Shown here piece by piece: positions 50,938 to 60,240 of a stretch of DNA of 64,000 nucleotides. Numbering within the stretch: position 1 is the stretch's first letter; the number at the start of each line of letters is the position of its first letter. A program made the position numbers and the translations under genes. The notes beneath the pieces were generated by a model. The model made no database searches, was not told where the DNA came from, and saw only the letters and a list, made by a program, of their open reading frames with translations. Source of the DNA: Polyangiaceae bacterium (GTDB taxonomy: Bacteria; Myxococcota_A; Polyangia; Polyangiales; Polyangiaceae); NCBI GenBank assembly GCA_013214025.1, contig JABSRN010000042.1:1-64000 (forward strand), read 5' to 3'.

Positions 50938-53292
50938 ATGCCGCAAGGTTCACGTTCATTTTGGCTCGCCACCCTGGTGATCCTCTACGTGTGCTTCGCT
51001 TCGCTGCAGAGTCGCGGAGTCGGAACGGCCCGCTTGCTGTGCGTTGCGCTCACACCCCTGCTGCTATTCGAGCTGTGGCGCAGAACCAGCGACTACGATC
51101 CTAAGAAGCAACGACAAGCCCAGCTGCACTCCCGGGCGATCCGTGCCCTCGCCTGGGGCTCGTTGCTTTGGTTGGCCGCCCGCACCGGCCCCCCCGGTCG
51201 CGCCGCCTTTGATGCCGCAGCCAATCTGGGAGTCGGAGTCGCCTGCGTCGCCGCCTTGATCTGCCTGGCCCGCATCCCGTCGAGCACCGGCATCATGAAG
51301 GCACACCCCCGGACGCAGTCCCTCGACGCTGCGTTTTTCGTGAGTTTCTTGTGGGGCGTGGCCGTGGCGCTGCCGGCAACCCGGGCGCTATTCGGCTCCC
51401 AGCGCTTGCTGATGGATCCGCTCGCCGTAGACTACGCAACGACCGCGGCAGCTCTCGGCACTTTGCTCGTACTGATCGCAACCTCGTGGAGACTGCGTGC
51501 TCAGCGTCGGCTTGAACTCGGCATCGGGGACCGTGCTGCGGCCGCGCTCGCGCTCACGACCAGTTTCCTGCTGATCGCCATACCGGGCGTAATGGCGAAG
51601 GTAGCGCCCCCGGACCGTCTGCTTCCCCTAGCTGCGCTCTGTGCCTCGACGGCCTGCATGTGGTGCGCTCTCACTCCGGAGCCAACTCGGGTCAGTAGCG
51701 CGCTCCGCGGAAGCCTCGCACTCATGATATTGGGCACACCGGTTGTGCTCACAACCGGTGTGCTCGCCCGAAACATGCCCGATCGGGCCGGACCCATTGC
51801 GCTGGCCGGCGGAGTGCTCGCCATCTTGGTCGGACTCGCCGGTCGCGCCGCCGCCAAACCCTTGGGGCCGGAACAATCACGCTGGCTCGACGCCTTTCAG
51901 CGAGCCTCCAACTGCGCGTTGGAGCCAGAACCTGAAGCCGCTATCCGTGCTGCGCTCGAAGCGCTCGGACGTGCCACTACCACTCCGGACAATCGCCCCC
52001 AGCTTTGGCGAAACGACCCTCCCGAGGTGATGAGTGTCGACGTGGCGGGCTACCTTCATACGGAACGAGCTGCCGCTCCGGCGAGCCTCTACGAGTTGGC
52101 AATGGCCGAGCCTGAGCGCACGCTGCGTGTAGACGCCCTGGCTGCTCAACAAGTTCGACGACCCGACGTGCGACCCCTGCTCGACTGGTTCGAAACGCGG
52201 GATGCCTTCTCCGCCACCCTCGTACTGGACGCCGACGGCATATCCGGATTCATCCTACTGCCTCGGGGACTTCGTAAGAGTGCGATGACCCTCGAGGAAG
52301 CCCGAGCTATCCGCTCGCTCGCTGACCGGTTGAGCGCGCTGCTCAGCGTTTCATCGGCACTAGCGGGCGCCCGCGACCGAGTGCTTCAAGCCACCGGTCT
52401 CGCCGAAGAACTCGGCGCAGATCGGGACCGACTGGCCCGTATCGTGGATTCAGGGGCCGACCGAAATCGGGCAGTGGCCGAGCATCTCGCCTCCCCCGTG
52501 CGGCGTTCGGCCTACTCCGCAGCCGCCAGTCTTGTGGTCGCCGAACTGGAGCGCTGCGGACGCCTCAATGCGCCGACGGCCTTGCTCACGCCCCCCGGCG
52601 TCGACGCTACCGGCTGGGCCGCAATCTGTCATCTGGCCAGCCCCCGAGCGGACGGTCCCTTCGTCGTCGCGCAAGGAGCGAGCAGCCGAACCCGGGCGCT
52701 CAGCTATTGGGAAGACGATTCCACATCGCCGATCGTTCTGGCTGATGGCGGTACCCTCTTGGTGTTGGATGCCGCGGCCCTGCCTCAGGAGGTACAGAGC
52801 TTCGTTACGAGAACCATCGCGCGATTGGACGCCGAACGCAGCGACTCCACCGTCCCGGCCGCGCGCGTGCTCATCAGCCTGCGGCGCCCAACCAGCATGC
52901 TGGTAAACGACGGGCAGTTAGATCCCGGCCTCGCCAGCCAAATGCTGGAGAACGAATCCAGTTTGCCTCAGTTGTCTGACCGCCCCGAAGACATGCGAGC
53001 TCTGATCCTAGACGCTATCGCGCAAACGGGCGCCCGACACCGCGGCGAACCGATCGGTATCGAAGCCGAAGCACTCAAGCTGTTGATGGACCACCCGTGG
53101 CCTGGCAACGACTTGGAACTGTCGAGTGTGGTCAGCCGCACGGTGGCATTGAACGATGGCCCGCTCCTACAGGCCCATCAGCTGACGACCATCGGTTTCC
53201 ATCCGATCTCCATAACGCCGCCGATTGTGACGCCGCTACCAGACGCGCCACTTAGACGGCGCCGCCGTGCACGCCGCCCTCCCAGACGCTGA
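50938..53292 (+). CDS. Membrane protein with a relic sigma-54-type AAA+ domain
   Basis: A 784-residue protein. Residues 5-310 hold about eight membrane helices (FWLATLVILYVCFASLQS, IRALAWGSLLWLAA, FFVSFLWGVAVALPA, AALALTTSFLLIAIPGVMA). Residues 320-500 are GAF-like. The C-terminal 200 residues align by eye with the AAA+ core of NtrC-type activators: DGGTLLVLDAAALPQEVQ (Walker B region), SLPQLSDRPEDMRALI (sensor I region) and HPWPGNDLELSSVVSRTVAL (sensor II helix). Walker A and the GAFTGA loop are missing, so ATP hydrolysis and sigma-54 contact are unlikely. It ends in a basic tail (PLRRRRRARRPPRR). It lies before the giant kinase gene on the same strand. Confidence 0.8.
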   Translation: MPQGSRSFWLATLVILYVCFASLQSRGVGTARLLCVALTPLLLFELWRRTSDYDPKKQRQAQLHSRAIRALAWGSLLWLAARTGPPGRAAFDAAANLGVGVACVAALICLARIPSSTGIMKAHPRTQSLDAAFFVSFLWGVAVALPATRALFGSQRLLMDPLAVDYATTAAALGTLLVLIATSWRLRAQRRLELGIGDRAAAALALTTSFLLIAIPGVMAKVAPPDRLLPLAALCASTACMWCALTPEPTRVSSALRGSLALMILGTPVVLTTGVLARNMPDRAGPIALAGGVLAILVGLAGRAAAKPLGPEQSRWLDAFQRASNCALEPEPEAAIRAALEALGRATTTPDNRPQLWRNDPPEVMSVDVAGYLHTERAAAPASLYELAMAEPERTLRVDALAAQQVRRPDVRPLLDWFETRDAFSATLVLDADGISGFILLPRGLRKSAMTLEEARAIRSLADRLSALLSVSSALAGARDRVLQATGLAEELGADRDRLARIVDSGADRNRAVAEHLASPVRRSAYSAAASLVVAELERCGRLNAPTALLTPPGVDATGWAAICHLASPRADGPFVVAQGASSRTRALSYWEDDSTSPIVLADGGTLLVLDAAALPQEVQSFVTRTIARLDAERSDSTVPAARVLISLRRPTSMLVNDGQLDPGLASQMLENESSLPQLSDRPEDMRALILDAIAQTGARHRGEPIGIEAEALKLLMDHPWPGNDLELSSVVSRTVALNDGPLLQAHQLTTIGFHPISITPPIVTPLPDAPLRRRRRARRPPRR

Positions 53293-53438
53293 GCCGGCCA
53301 CGAGGCCCTGTCGGGGGCGCTGCCATCGGCGGAAAAGCCCTGGCGATTGCGCGCCCGAAGCTCGAGGCAGCGCGCTCCGCGCTAGACGTTTGTCACACCT
53401 CCCCCCGCGGGCTACTCTGAATTCGGAGGGATAGGGCG

Positions 53439-56400
53439 CTGTTCGAACGAGGGGAAATAATCGCTGGTCGCTTCACCATCGAGGCCGAGGTGGGGCGCGG
53501 CGCGGTCGGCATCGTGTACCGTGCCGTCGACTCGGAAACAGGCGAGTTGGTGGCGCTCAAGATCGTGGGAGGCGAAGCCGGTTGCTCGCTCGACGACGAG
53601 AGGCGCTTAGAATCGGAAGGTCGCATCCTCAGTGAGTTGGCGCACCCGGGCATCGTTCGGCTGATCGCCACTGGCCAGTTGGAGTCGTCCGCCCGCCCCT
53701 ACGTCGCCATCGAATGGCTCGACGGCGAAGACTTAGAACGTCACCAGCTGCGGGCGCCGTTGGACGTGCAGACCAGCTTGAGGCTGATTTCTCAGCTTTG
53801 TGAGGCCCTGGCCGCGGCACACCGGTCGGGCATCATCCATCGAGACATCAAGCCCAGCAATATCTTCATTTGCCCCTCCGACGACGAACACGTGCTCAAC
53901 GTCAAACTGATCGATTTTGGAGTAGCGGGAAATCTCCAGCTACCGAACGTCGGAGAGGTAGTCGGTACTCCAGATTACATGTCGCCCGAACAAGCGCAGG
54001 GGCACCAAACCATCGCCCCACAGTCGGATATCTATTCCGTGGGAGCCACCTTGTTCGAATTGCTCACCGGTAGGCCCCCTCATGTGGGCCCGACCCCCAT
54101 CGCTACGCTAGCGCGACTGGTCGCCACCCCCGCCCCTCGCCTGCGAGAGCTGCACCCGCACCTCCCGGCATCGCTGGACGAACTGGTGTTCGCCATGTTG
54201 TCTACCGACGCCAAGGACCGCCCAAGCAACGCCCAGCAAGTGGCCGATACGCTGAACGCCATCGCACGGGCCTCCACGAATCTACCGGCGGCGATCAGTG
54301 ATTCTCCTCCCTCGGGGCGCCTCGGCTCCAGCGCCTCGCGACTCATCACCTCCATCGTCGCGCTCCACCTGGAAAGCAGCTCGGCGAGAGAAAGAGCGCT
54401 TGAGCACCTACGACAACGCGGAGCCGACGCCGTCCCCCTCGGGCCCGATGCCCTCGTCGCTCACTTGGGAGCGCGCCGTGCCGTAGGAACAGAAGCGGTG
54501 GTCGCCCTAGAGCTCGGTCGTCGCCTAACGCGATCCGGGGCAGCTGTGGGCATAGCCACGGGACGCAGCAGAATCAGCTTGAACCGTAGCGATGGGGCGG
54601 TTCGTGCCGTCGGTGAAGTGGTCGACCGAGCCTCGGCCCTCGCTCGAGACATGTCAGAGCCAGGCGTCCTGGCGGATGCCACGACGGCCGAGCTCGGTCG
54701 GGGCCGCTACGAATTTCGAACCCGCGGAGACGGCTCCGCCATCGTCGGCGAGCCAGTACGAGGGGCCCCTTCGCGAACCGCGGGCGGCGCCCCCTTTGTT
54801 GGCCGCGAAAGCGAACTTCAACACGTTCTCAGTGCGGCCGAGCGCTCCGTCCTCAACCGCGAAGGCGTCTTGGTCACCCTCACCGGGTCCCCGGGTATCG
54901 GCAAGAGCCGGCTGATTCGGGAAGCTCTGGCGCGCATCACCGCCGGAGCCGACGCGCCAGTGGTCATCGTGACCCGAAGCGAAGCCTACGGAAGAAGCCA
55001 GGCCCTGGGCGCAGCCGCCGACATCTTGCGCGGCATCTTAGGATTGCCGAAGGGTGTCTCCGTAACGGAGTCGAAGGCGGCGTTGGTCGAGTGCTTGGGC
55101 GCCGAGACCACAATTGATGAAACCACCGCCAGCCACGAATTGATCGCGCGCCTCTTGTCCAACGTGCCGCTGCCGGACGGCATCGACCCCCGCGGTGCTC
55201 GCGACGTGCTCTGGCTGGGCATGACGGATCTTGTACTTCAAGTCTCGAGTGAAGGAGCCCTCGCGATTATCACGGAAGATCTGCAATGGGCCGACGAAGA
55301 GAGCATCGACTGGCTCGACCACTTGGTAGGCCGTTCACAGAACCAGGCGCTGCTCATCGTCGCCGCGATGCGCCCGGGATTCTGGTCGGGCACATCCAGG
55401 CGATTCTCCAGTCGTGAACACGTTCGCCTCGATCTGCGGCCCGTTACCAAACGCGCCATTCGAATGATCGCTCGATCCCTGCTAGGCGATTCCAGCACTC
55501 CTGAAACCCTTGAGCAGATCGTACAGCAAGCCGGTGGGCTGCCGCTTTTTGCTGAAGAACTGTCTCGCCTGAGCGCCGCCGGCGGCGATACCTCCAACGC
55601 GCCAACAATCGAAACGGCCATCCAGGCCAGCCTCGACGGCCTCGACGAAGAATGCCGTGATGCTGTGGGGCGACTCAGCGTTTTCGGTCTGACCTGCTGG
55701 GACGGCGGCCTGGAGGCGTTGGGCATGGTCGAGGCCGAGGGCCTATTGCGGGAGCTCGCCCGACGCGAATTACTGCTGGAACTGCAGGCTTCTCGATTCT
55801 CCGGGTCCAGCGAATGGGTGTTCAAGCATGCCTTGGTTCGTGAGGTGGCCTACAGCAGCCTGGGCAAAAAAGAATCGGTTGAACTGCACGCCCTCGCCGG
55901 CAAGTGGCTTGCCGGCGTAGGCGAGGACTCCGCCATCGTTGCAGGACACTTCGACCTCGGCGACTGCGAAGAGCAGGCAGCGGACCACTGGGCCCAAGCT
56001 GCCCAGCGAGCCCTGGCAACGAACGCACTGAGCGACGCGCTGCGGATGGCCGAGCGAGCCCTCGCGTTCGCGGACGACAAACAAACGGGGTTTCTGCGGG
56101 CCGGTTATCTCGACGAGGCCTGGAGCCGTCTTGACCCCCGAGCCAGCGACCGCGAGAACGCCATCTGGGCCCTCGAAGAGAACGTATACGACGACCTGAG
56201 TTCGGTGCGGGCTCGCGGCGCCCGCGCGCGATACGAAGTGGCTCGAGGCGGAGGGGCGAATCTCAGCGATAGCCTCGCCGACATTCGAAACGAGGCCTCG
56301 AAGCTCGAACTCTATGACGAGGAATCTCGCTGCTCTGCCGCCCTGGCGACCCAACTGGCATTTGCCGGCGATTTTCCGGAAGCCGAAAGCGAAGCGCACC

Positions 56401-57317
56401 GCCTATTGGGTCTAGCCCAGATCCATGGCGTGCGGACCGCAGCCGTAGACGGTTGGCAGACCCTCGCTATCATTCATCAAACCCACGGCGCTCTCAGCTC
56501 AGCGTTGGACGCCCGCAGGAACGCCGTCGGGGCCGCCCACAATGCCGGTCTTAGGGAGCGAGAGAGCATCCTCACCACCAACCTCGGCTTCGCGCTCACG
56601 ACCATCGGCGCCCGTCAGGAGTCACTCCGTTTGCTTGAAGCGGGTTACCTGCTCGCCGATGCCATCGGCAGCCAGGGAGCCCTGCGCCACGCCAGGATGA
56701 TCCTCATGGGCTGGGCCGGTGCCTTCGGTAATGACAAACGAATCGATCAGATGGTCGGTGATTCCCGCTTGGATGCGGACGCCTCAGTGACTGGTACCTG
56801 GACATCACCTGACCGCGAGAACCTCGGTATGCTGTACTACCGGGGCTGCGAACTGTTACGCAGCAGCTCGGATACCGCCAGAAAACGCGCCCTGTCTTTG
56901 TTGCGGACGGCGGCCAACGCCTATCGGAACACCAATAATCACGATGTTTTACCCGTAGCGCTGGGGATGTGGGCGACCGCCGAGCTCCAACACGGAGACA
57001 GCGAGCGCGCTCTTGAGATCGCCCTGGAAGCAGCCGAGTTACTCGAAGCGGACTCCGCCAGTTTGCTCAATGAGTCCCCGGTGTATCTCGCCTTGCATGA
57101 TGCCCTGGTGCACGCCGACCGGGAAGACGAGGCGCGAGAAGCCGTCGCCACAGCCATCCCGCCCTTGCTACGCCGGGTGCACGGCCTCGCGAGCACGCCC
57201 TACGCACGATTGTTTCTCACGGAACTGCAGCCCAACGCGCGGCTAGTTAGCGCCGCAGACGACTACGGTATCTTGCCAGCAAAAATCCGAGACCTCATCG
57301 AGAGCGGCAGCGCGTGA
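53439..57317 (+). CDS. Ser/Thr kinase - degenerate cyclase - AAA ATPase - TPR protein
   Basis: About 1,292 residues. No ATG or GTG is available early enough: the first GTG (53490) would remove the start of the Gly loop. CTG at 53439 gives FERGEIIAGRFTIEAEVGRG, the expected kinase N-terminus, and is 8 bases after GGAGGG. The kinase has VALKIVGG, a catalytic HRDIKPSN, DFGVAG and MSPEQAQ. Residues 310-440 resemble a class III cyclase lacking metal-binding Asp (ITSIVALHLESS). An STAND-like ATPase follows with FVGRESELQHVL and Walker A GSPGIGKSRL, then about 400 residues of TPR-type helices. It resembles the large HsdR-independent signalling kinases of Myxococcota; the target is unknown. Confidence 0.88.
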   Translation: MFERGEIIAGRFTIEAEVGRGAVGIVYRAVDSETGELVALKIVGGEAGCSLDDERRLESEGRILSELAHPGIVRLIATGQLESSARPYVAIEWLDGEDLERHQLRAPLDVQTSLRLISQLCEALAAAHRSGIIHRDIKPSNIFICPSDDEHVLNVKLIDFGVAGNLQLPNVGEVVGTPDYMSPEQAQGHQTIAPQSDIYSVGATLFELLTGRPPHVGPTPIATLARLVATPAPRLRELHPHLPASLDELVFAMLSTDAKDRPSNAQQVADTLNAIARASTNLPAAISDSPPSGRLGSSASRLITSIVALHLESSSARERALEHLRQRGADAVPLGPDALVAHLGARRAVGTEAVVALELGRRLTRSGAAVGIATGRSRISLNRSDGAVRAVGEVVDRASALARDMSEPGVLADATTAELGRGRYEFRTRGDGSAIVGEPVRGAPSRTAGGAPFVGRESELQHVLSAAERSVLNREGVLVTLTGSPGIGKSRLIREALARITAGADAPVVIVTRSEAYGRSQALGAAADILRGILGLPKGVSVTESKAALVECLGAETTIDETTASHELIARLLSNVPLPDGIDPRGARDVLWLGMTDLVLQVSSEGALAIITEDLQWADEESIDWLDHLVGRSQNQALLIVAAMRPGFWSGTSRRFSSREHVRLDLRPVTKRAIRMIARSLLGDSSTPETLEQIVQQAGGLPLFAEELSRLSAAGGDTSNAPTIETAIQASLDGLDEECRDAVGRLSVFGLTCWDGGLEALGMVEAEGLLRELARRELLLELQASRFSGSSEWVFKHALVREVAYSSLGKKESVELHALAGKWLAGVGEDSAIVAGHFDLGDCEEQAADHWAQAAQRALATNALSDALRMAERALAFADDKQTGFLRAGYLDEAWSRLDPRASDRENAIWALEENVYDDLSSVRARGARARYEVARGGGANLSDSLADIRNEASKLELYDEESRCSAALATQLAFAGDFPEAESEAHRLLGLAQIHGVRTAAVDGWQTLAIIHQTHGALSSALDARRNAVGAAHNAGLRERESILTTNLGFALTTIGARQESLRLLEAGYLLADAIGSQGALRHARMILMGWAGAFGNDKRIDQMVGDSRLDADASVTGTWTSPDRENLGMLYYRGCELLRSSSDTARKRALSLLRTAANAYRNTNNHDVLPVALGMWATAELQHGDSERALEIALEAAELLEADSASLLNESPVYLALHDALVHADREDEAREAVATAIPPLLRRVHGLASTPYARLFLTELQPNARLVSAADDYGILPAKIRDLIESGSA

Positions 57318-57352
57318 ACTCGGCACCGACCCTCCGAGGGCGCTCGTATTAA

Positions 57353-58192
57353 CTACCAGCGCTTTTCTGTTCTAGACCGTGTCTCGGCTACGGTGCTCTG
57401 ATCTTGCTCTTTCTTGAGCAAGACACCTGCGAACGGCAGCTCCGTACGAATCCGCTCCGTCGCGACCCCGGCGTGAGTGATGACCGTGATCCAATCCACT
57501 AGCTCGCTAGTGCTGGGCCGTTTGCGGACGCGCGGCACGCCCCGCAAATCGTAAAAGGCCGCAATCGCCTGGTCAACGACCGCATCGTCGACATCCGGAT
57601 GATGAACGCGAACAATTTTCTTCATCAATGACGGCTCCGGAAAATCGATGAAGTGAAAAACGCAGCGACGCAAGAATGCATCCGGAAGCTCTTTCTCGTT
57701 GTTGCTAGTTATGATGATGATAGGGCGATGCTTAGCGGTGAACTCATCGCCGGTCTCGTCCACTCGGAAGCTCATGCGGTCCAGCTCATGCAGCAGATCG
57801 TTGGGAAACTCGAGATCGGCTTTGTCCACTTCATCGATCAGAAGCACAACGCGCTTCTCCGACTTGAACGCCAAGCCCATCGGGCCAAACTTGATGTACT
57901 TGCGAATATCGTTCGTTCCGCTGTCTTCGTCGAACCGGGCGTCGTAAAGGCGCTGAACAGTGTCGTAGACGTAGAGGCCGTTGGCCGCACGTGTCGTCGA
58001 TTTCACTGGCCAGTGAATGAGCTCCAGATCCAAAGCTTTGGCGATGGCTTCTGCCAATAAGGTCTTGCCGGTACCCGGCTCGCCCTTCACAAGCAGCGGT
58101 CGCTCCAAGGCCAGTGCGGCATTAACAGCCGACTCTAATGCGGGGTCCGTTAGATAGGATTCAGTACCGGTGAATCGAATAAAGTCAGTCAC
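57353..58192 (-). CDS. MoxR-type AAA ATPase
   Basis: A 279-residue AAA protein from GTG 58192. Walker A is VKGEPGTGKTLLAEAIA; Walker B VVLLIDEVDKADLEFPNDLL; sensor 1 IIITSNNEKELPDAFLRRC. Such ATPases usually assist folding or assembly of vWA-domain proteins. No vWA gene follows here, so its client is unknown; the giant vWA lipoprotein in this window is exported and not an obvious client. It is convergent with the kinase/ATPase gene and divergent from astA. Confidence 0.9.
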   Translation of the reverse strand: MTDFIRFTGTESYLTDPALESAVNAALALERPLLVKGEPGTGKTLLAEAIAKALDLELIHWPVKSTTRAANGLYVYDTVQRLYDARFDEDSGTNDIRKYIKFGPMGLAFKSEKRVVLLIDEVDKADLEFPNDLLHELDRMSFRVDETGDEFTAKHRPIIIITSNNEKELPDAFLRRCVFHFIDFPEPSLMKKIVRVHHPDVDDAVVDQAIAAFYDLRGVPRVRKRPSTSELVDWITVITHAGVATERIRTELPFAGVLLKKEQDQSTVAETRSRTEKRW

Positions 58193-58319
58193 GGCGCCGA
58201 CCTAGCACGATCTCCGGTCGCGGGCCCGTCAAAGCGTTCGGAGCTCGATCCCCCAGGAAAACGCCGTCCACGGCCCCGAGGCTCAGAGCGCGCTACACTT
58301 GGAGAACCGCCCCCATTTG

Positions 58320-59387
58320 ATGTCTGCCCCCCCCACCTTCACCATTCGCGCCGCACGCCCCAAGGATTTGGCATCTCTGCACCAGCTGTCTACACACCTC
58401 AACAGTGTGAACTTGCCGAACAACCGCGACTACCTGGCAAGGCTATTGGATGTTTCGAATCAGAGCTTCGGGGGGCTCTTGCCCGCCGAAGAGCGGCGCT
58501 ACATATTCGTCGCCGTCGAGGGGTCCTCCGGAGAAATCGTCGGCTCGTCGAGCATCATAGGCAAGCTCGGCACCAGCGACTCGCCGTACATATTCCTGGA
58601 CGTGATCGAGGAAGAAAAATACTCCAGTAGTTTGGATCAGCACTTTCGTCACCTGGCCTTGCGAATCGGCTTCTCATTCGATGGCCCCAGCGAACTTGGC
58701 GGACTGGTACTGGATCCCAAATATCGTCGCCATCCGGCCCGGCTGGGGCGCATCCTCTCGTGGGTCCGGTTCTTGTTCATTGCCTGTCGGCGCGAGCTCT
58801 TCCAAGCGAAGCTGCTCGCTGAACTGCTGCCCCCATTGGAGCCCGACGGTACCAGTCACATGTGGGAGGCCTACGGTCGGCGTTTCTGCAATATGAGTTA
58901 CGCCGAGGCGGATTCTCGCTCCGCCCAGGACAAGTCGTTCATTCGAGACCTGTTCCCCAGCGGGCTCGTTTACGCCAGCTTGATGAACGAACAAGCACAA
59001 GCTGTCATCGGTCAGGTCGGTCCCCAGACCATAGGCGTGGAGCGAATGCTCCGGGAGCTAGGTTTCCGTTACGCCAAACGCATCGACCCCTTCGACGGCG
59101 GGCCCCACTATGTCGCGAATACGGACGACGTACCCGCCGTCGCAGACACCCGCGCCCTACGAGCGCGCATAGCCACGCCAGCCGGAACTGGCAGCTATGG
59201 GCTCGTCGGTCGAATCCGTGCGGACGATTCCGACTTCACCGCACATCCCGCTTGCTTGTCGGCTGAAGGAAACAGCCTCGCAATTCCTCCAGCTCTCGCC
59301 GAACGGCTAGACATCGACGAGGGCGACGAGCTTTGGTGGTTACCGCGGCTGCAATATCCGGATGCCTCCCTGCGACCTTCCAAATAG
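58320..59387 (+). CDS. astA: Arginine N-succinyltransferase (AstA)
   Basis: A 355-residue protein from ATG 58320 (a TTG at 58299 is possible). It begins FTIRAARPKDLASLHQLSTH, and contains LPNNRDYLARLLDVS, EIVGSSSIIGKLGTSDSPYI, SELGGLVLDPKYRRHPARLG and EADSRSAQDKSFIRDLFPSG, all typical of AstA. The enzyme transfers succinyl from succinyl-CoA to arginine, the first step of the AST catabolic pathway. No other ast genes are adjacent. The substrate could be ornithine, as in AruF/AruG enzymes. Confidence 0.9.
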   Translation: MSAPPTFTIRAARPKDLASLHQLSTHLNSVNLPNNRDYLARLLDVSNQSFGGLLPAEERRYIFVAVEGSSGEIVGSSSIIGKLGTSDSPYIFLDVIEEEKYSSSLDQHFRHLALRIGFSFDGPSELGGLVLDPKYRRHPARLGRILSWVRFLFIACRRELFQAKLLAELLPPLEPDGTSHMWEAYGRRFCNMSYAEADSRSAQDKSFIRDLFPSGLVYASLMNEQAQAVIGQVGPQTIGVERMLRELGFRYAKRIDPFDGGPHYVANTDDVPAVADTRALRARIATPAGTGSYGLVGRIRADDSDFTAHPACLSAEGNSLAIPPALAERLDIDEGDELWWLPRLQYPDASLRPSK

Positions 59388-59418
59388 CCTTGCGAGCCCG
59401 AATAGAGACGAGCTTCGC

Positions 59419-60240
59419 CTAATCCGTCGCCTCGGCGTTCGCGGGGGCCCTGAAAGCGTCGTTGTCGCTTCGGTCATCCTGAATCACCCGGCCGTCACGC
59501 ATGGTCACTACCCGAGGCATGCTCTTCGCGAAAGCGATATTATGAGTGACGACCACAATCGTGGTGCCATGCTCTCGGTTGATGTCGAAGAACAGCTGAT
59601 GGATGGCTTCGCTCGTGGCGGTGTCCAAGTTGCCGGTGGGTTCGTCCGCTAACAACAACTTGGGCCCGAGTACCACTGAGCGGGCAATCGCGACGCGCTG
59701 TTGCTCGCCGCCGGAGAGTTCGCCCGGGCGGTGAGAGCCTCGATGAGACATACCGACTTCGTCCAGAAGCGCTTTGGCCCGCTTTTCCATCTCCGCTTTG
59801 GGGCGTCCTTGGATCAGTCCCGGCATCATGACGTTTTCGACAGCCGTGAACTCAGGCAACAGATGATGGAACTGGAATACAAATCCGATGTGTCGATTGC
59901 GCACCTTCGCGAGCCGGGCATTTCCCATGCTGGTCAGATCTTCGCCAGCCAGGCGGATCTTGCCGGTAGTGGGCAAATCTAAGGTACCCAAGCAATGCAT
60001 GAGCGTGCTCTTGCCCGCGCCGGACGCGCCGACGATGCTCAGCACTTCACCGCCATAGATATTGAGATCGATGCCACGCAAGACCTCAAGGGTCTCTCCC
60101 ATATGCTGGAAGGATTTAGTCAGACCCTCCACCAGGACGAGAGCTTCGCCAGTGCGATCAATAACCGAGCGATCGATAGCGGTGCGTTCGACAGCCGTGC
60201 CGCCGGCTGAATCAGTCGTAGTCGTTGCAACGTCGGACAT
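59419..60240 (-). CDS. lolD: Lipoprotein-release ABC transporter ATPase LolD
   Basis: A 273-residue ATP-binding protein from ATG 60240, which overlaps the permease stop (TAATG). Walker A is [15 protein letters not shown], the signature [20 protein letters not shown], and Walker [18 protein letters not shown]. The N-terminal 40 residues are a Thr/Ala-rich extension. With the preceding permease it should drive release of lipoproteins from the inner membrane for delivery to the outer membrane. The window encodes several lipoproteins that would need this system. Confidence 0.94.
   Translation of the reverse strand: MSDVATTTTDSAGGTAVERTAIDRSVIDRTGEALVLVEGLTKSFQHMGETLEVLRGIDLNIYGGEVLSIVGASGAGKSTLMHCLGTLDLPTTGKIRLAGEDLTSMGNARLAKVRNRHIGFVFQFHHLLPEFTAVENVMMPGLIQGRPKAEMEKRAKALLDEVGMSHRGSHRPGELSGGEQQRVAIARSVVLGPKLLLADEPTGNLDTATSEAIHQLFFDINREHGTTIVVVTHNIAFAKSMPRVVTMRDGRVIQDDRSDNDAFRAPANAEATD

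Noticed and set aside
53365-53385. Small hairpin AGCGCG/CGCGCT after the AAA+ relic gene as a terminator
   Set aside because: The stem is only six base pairs and no T-rich tract follows, so the evidence is too weak.
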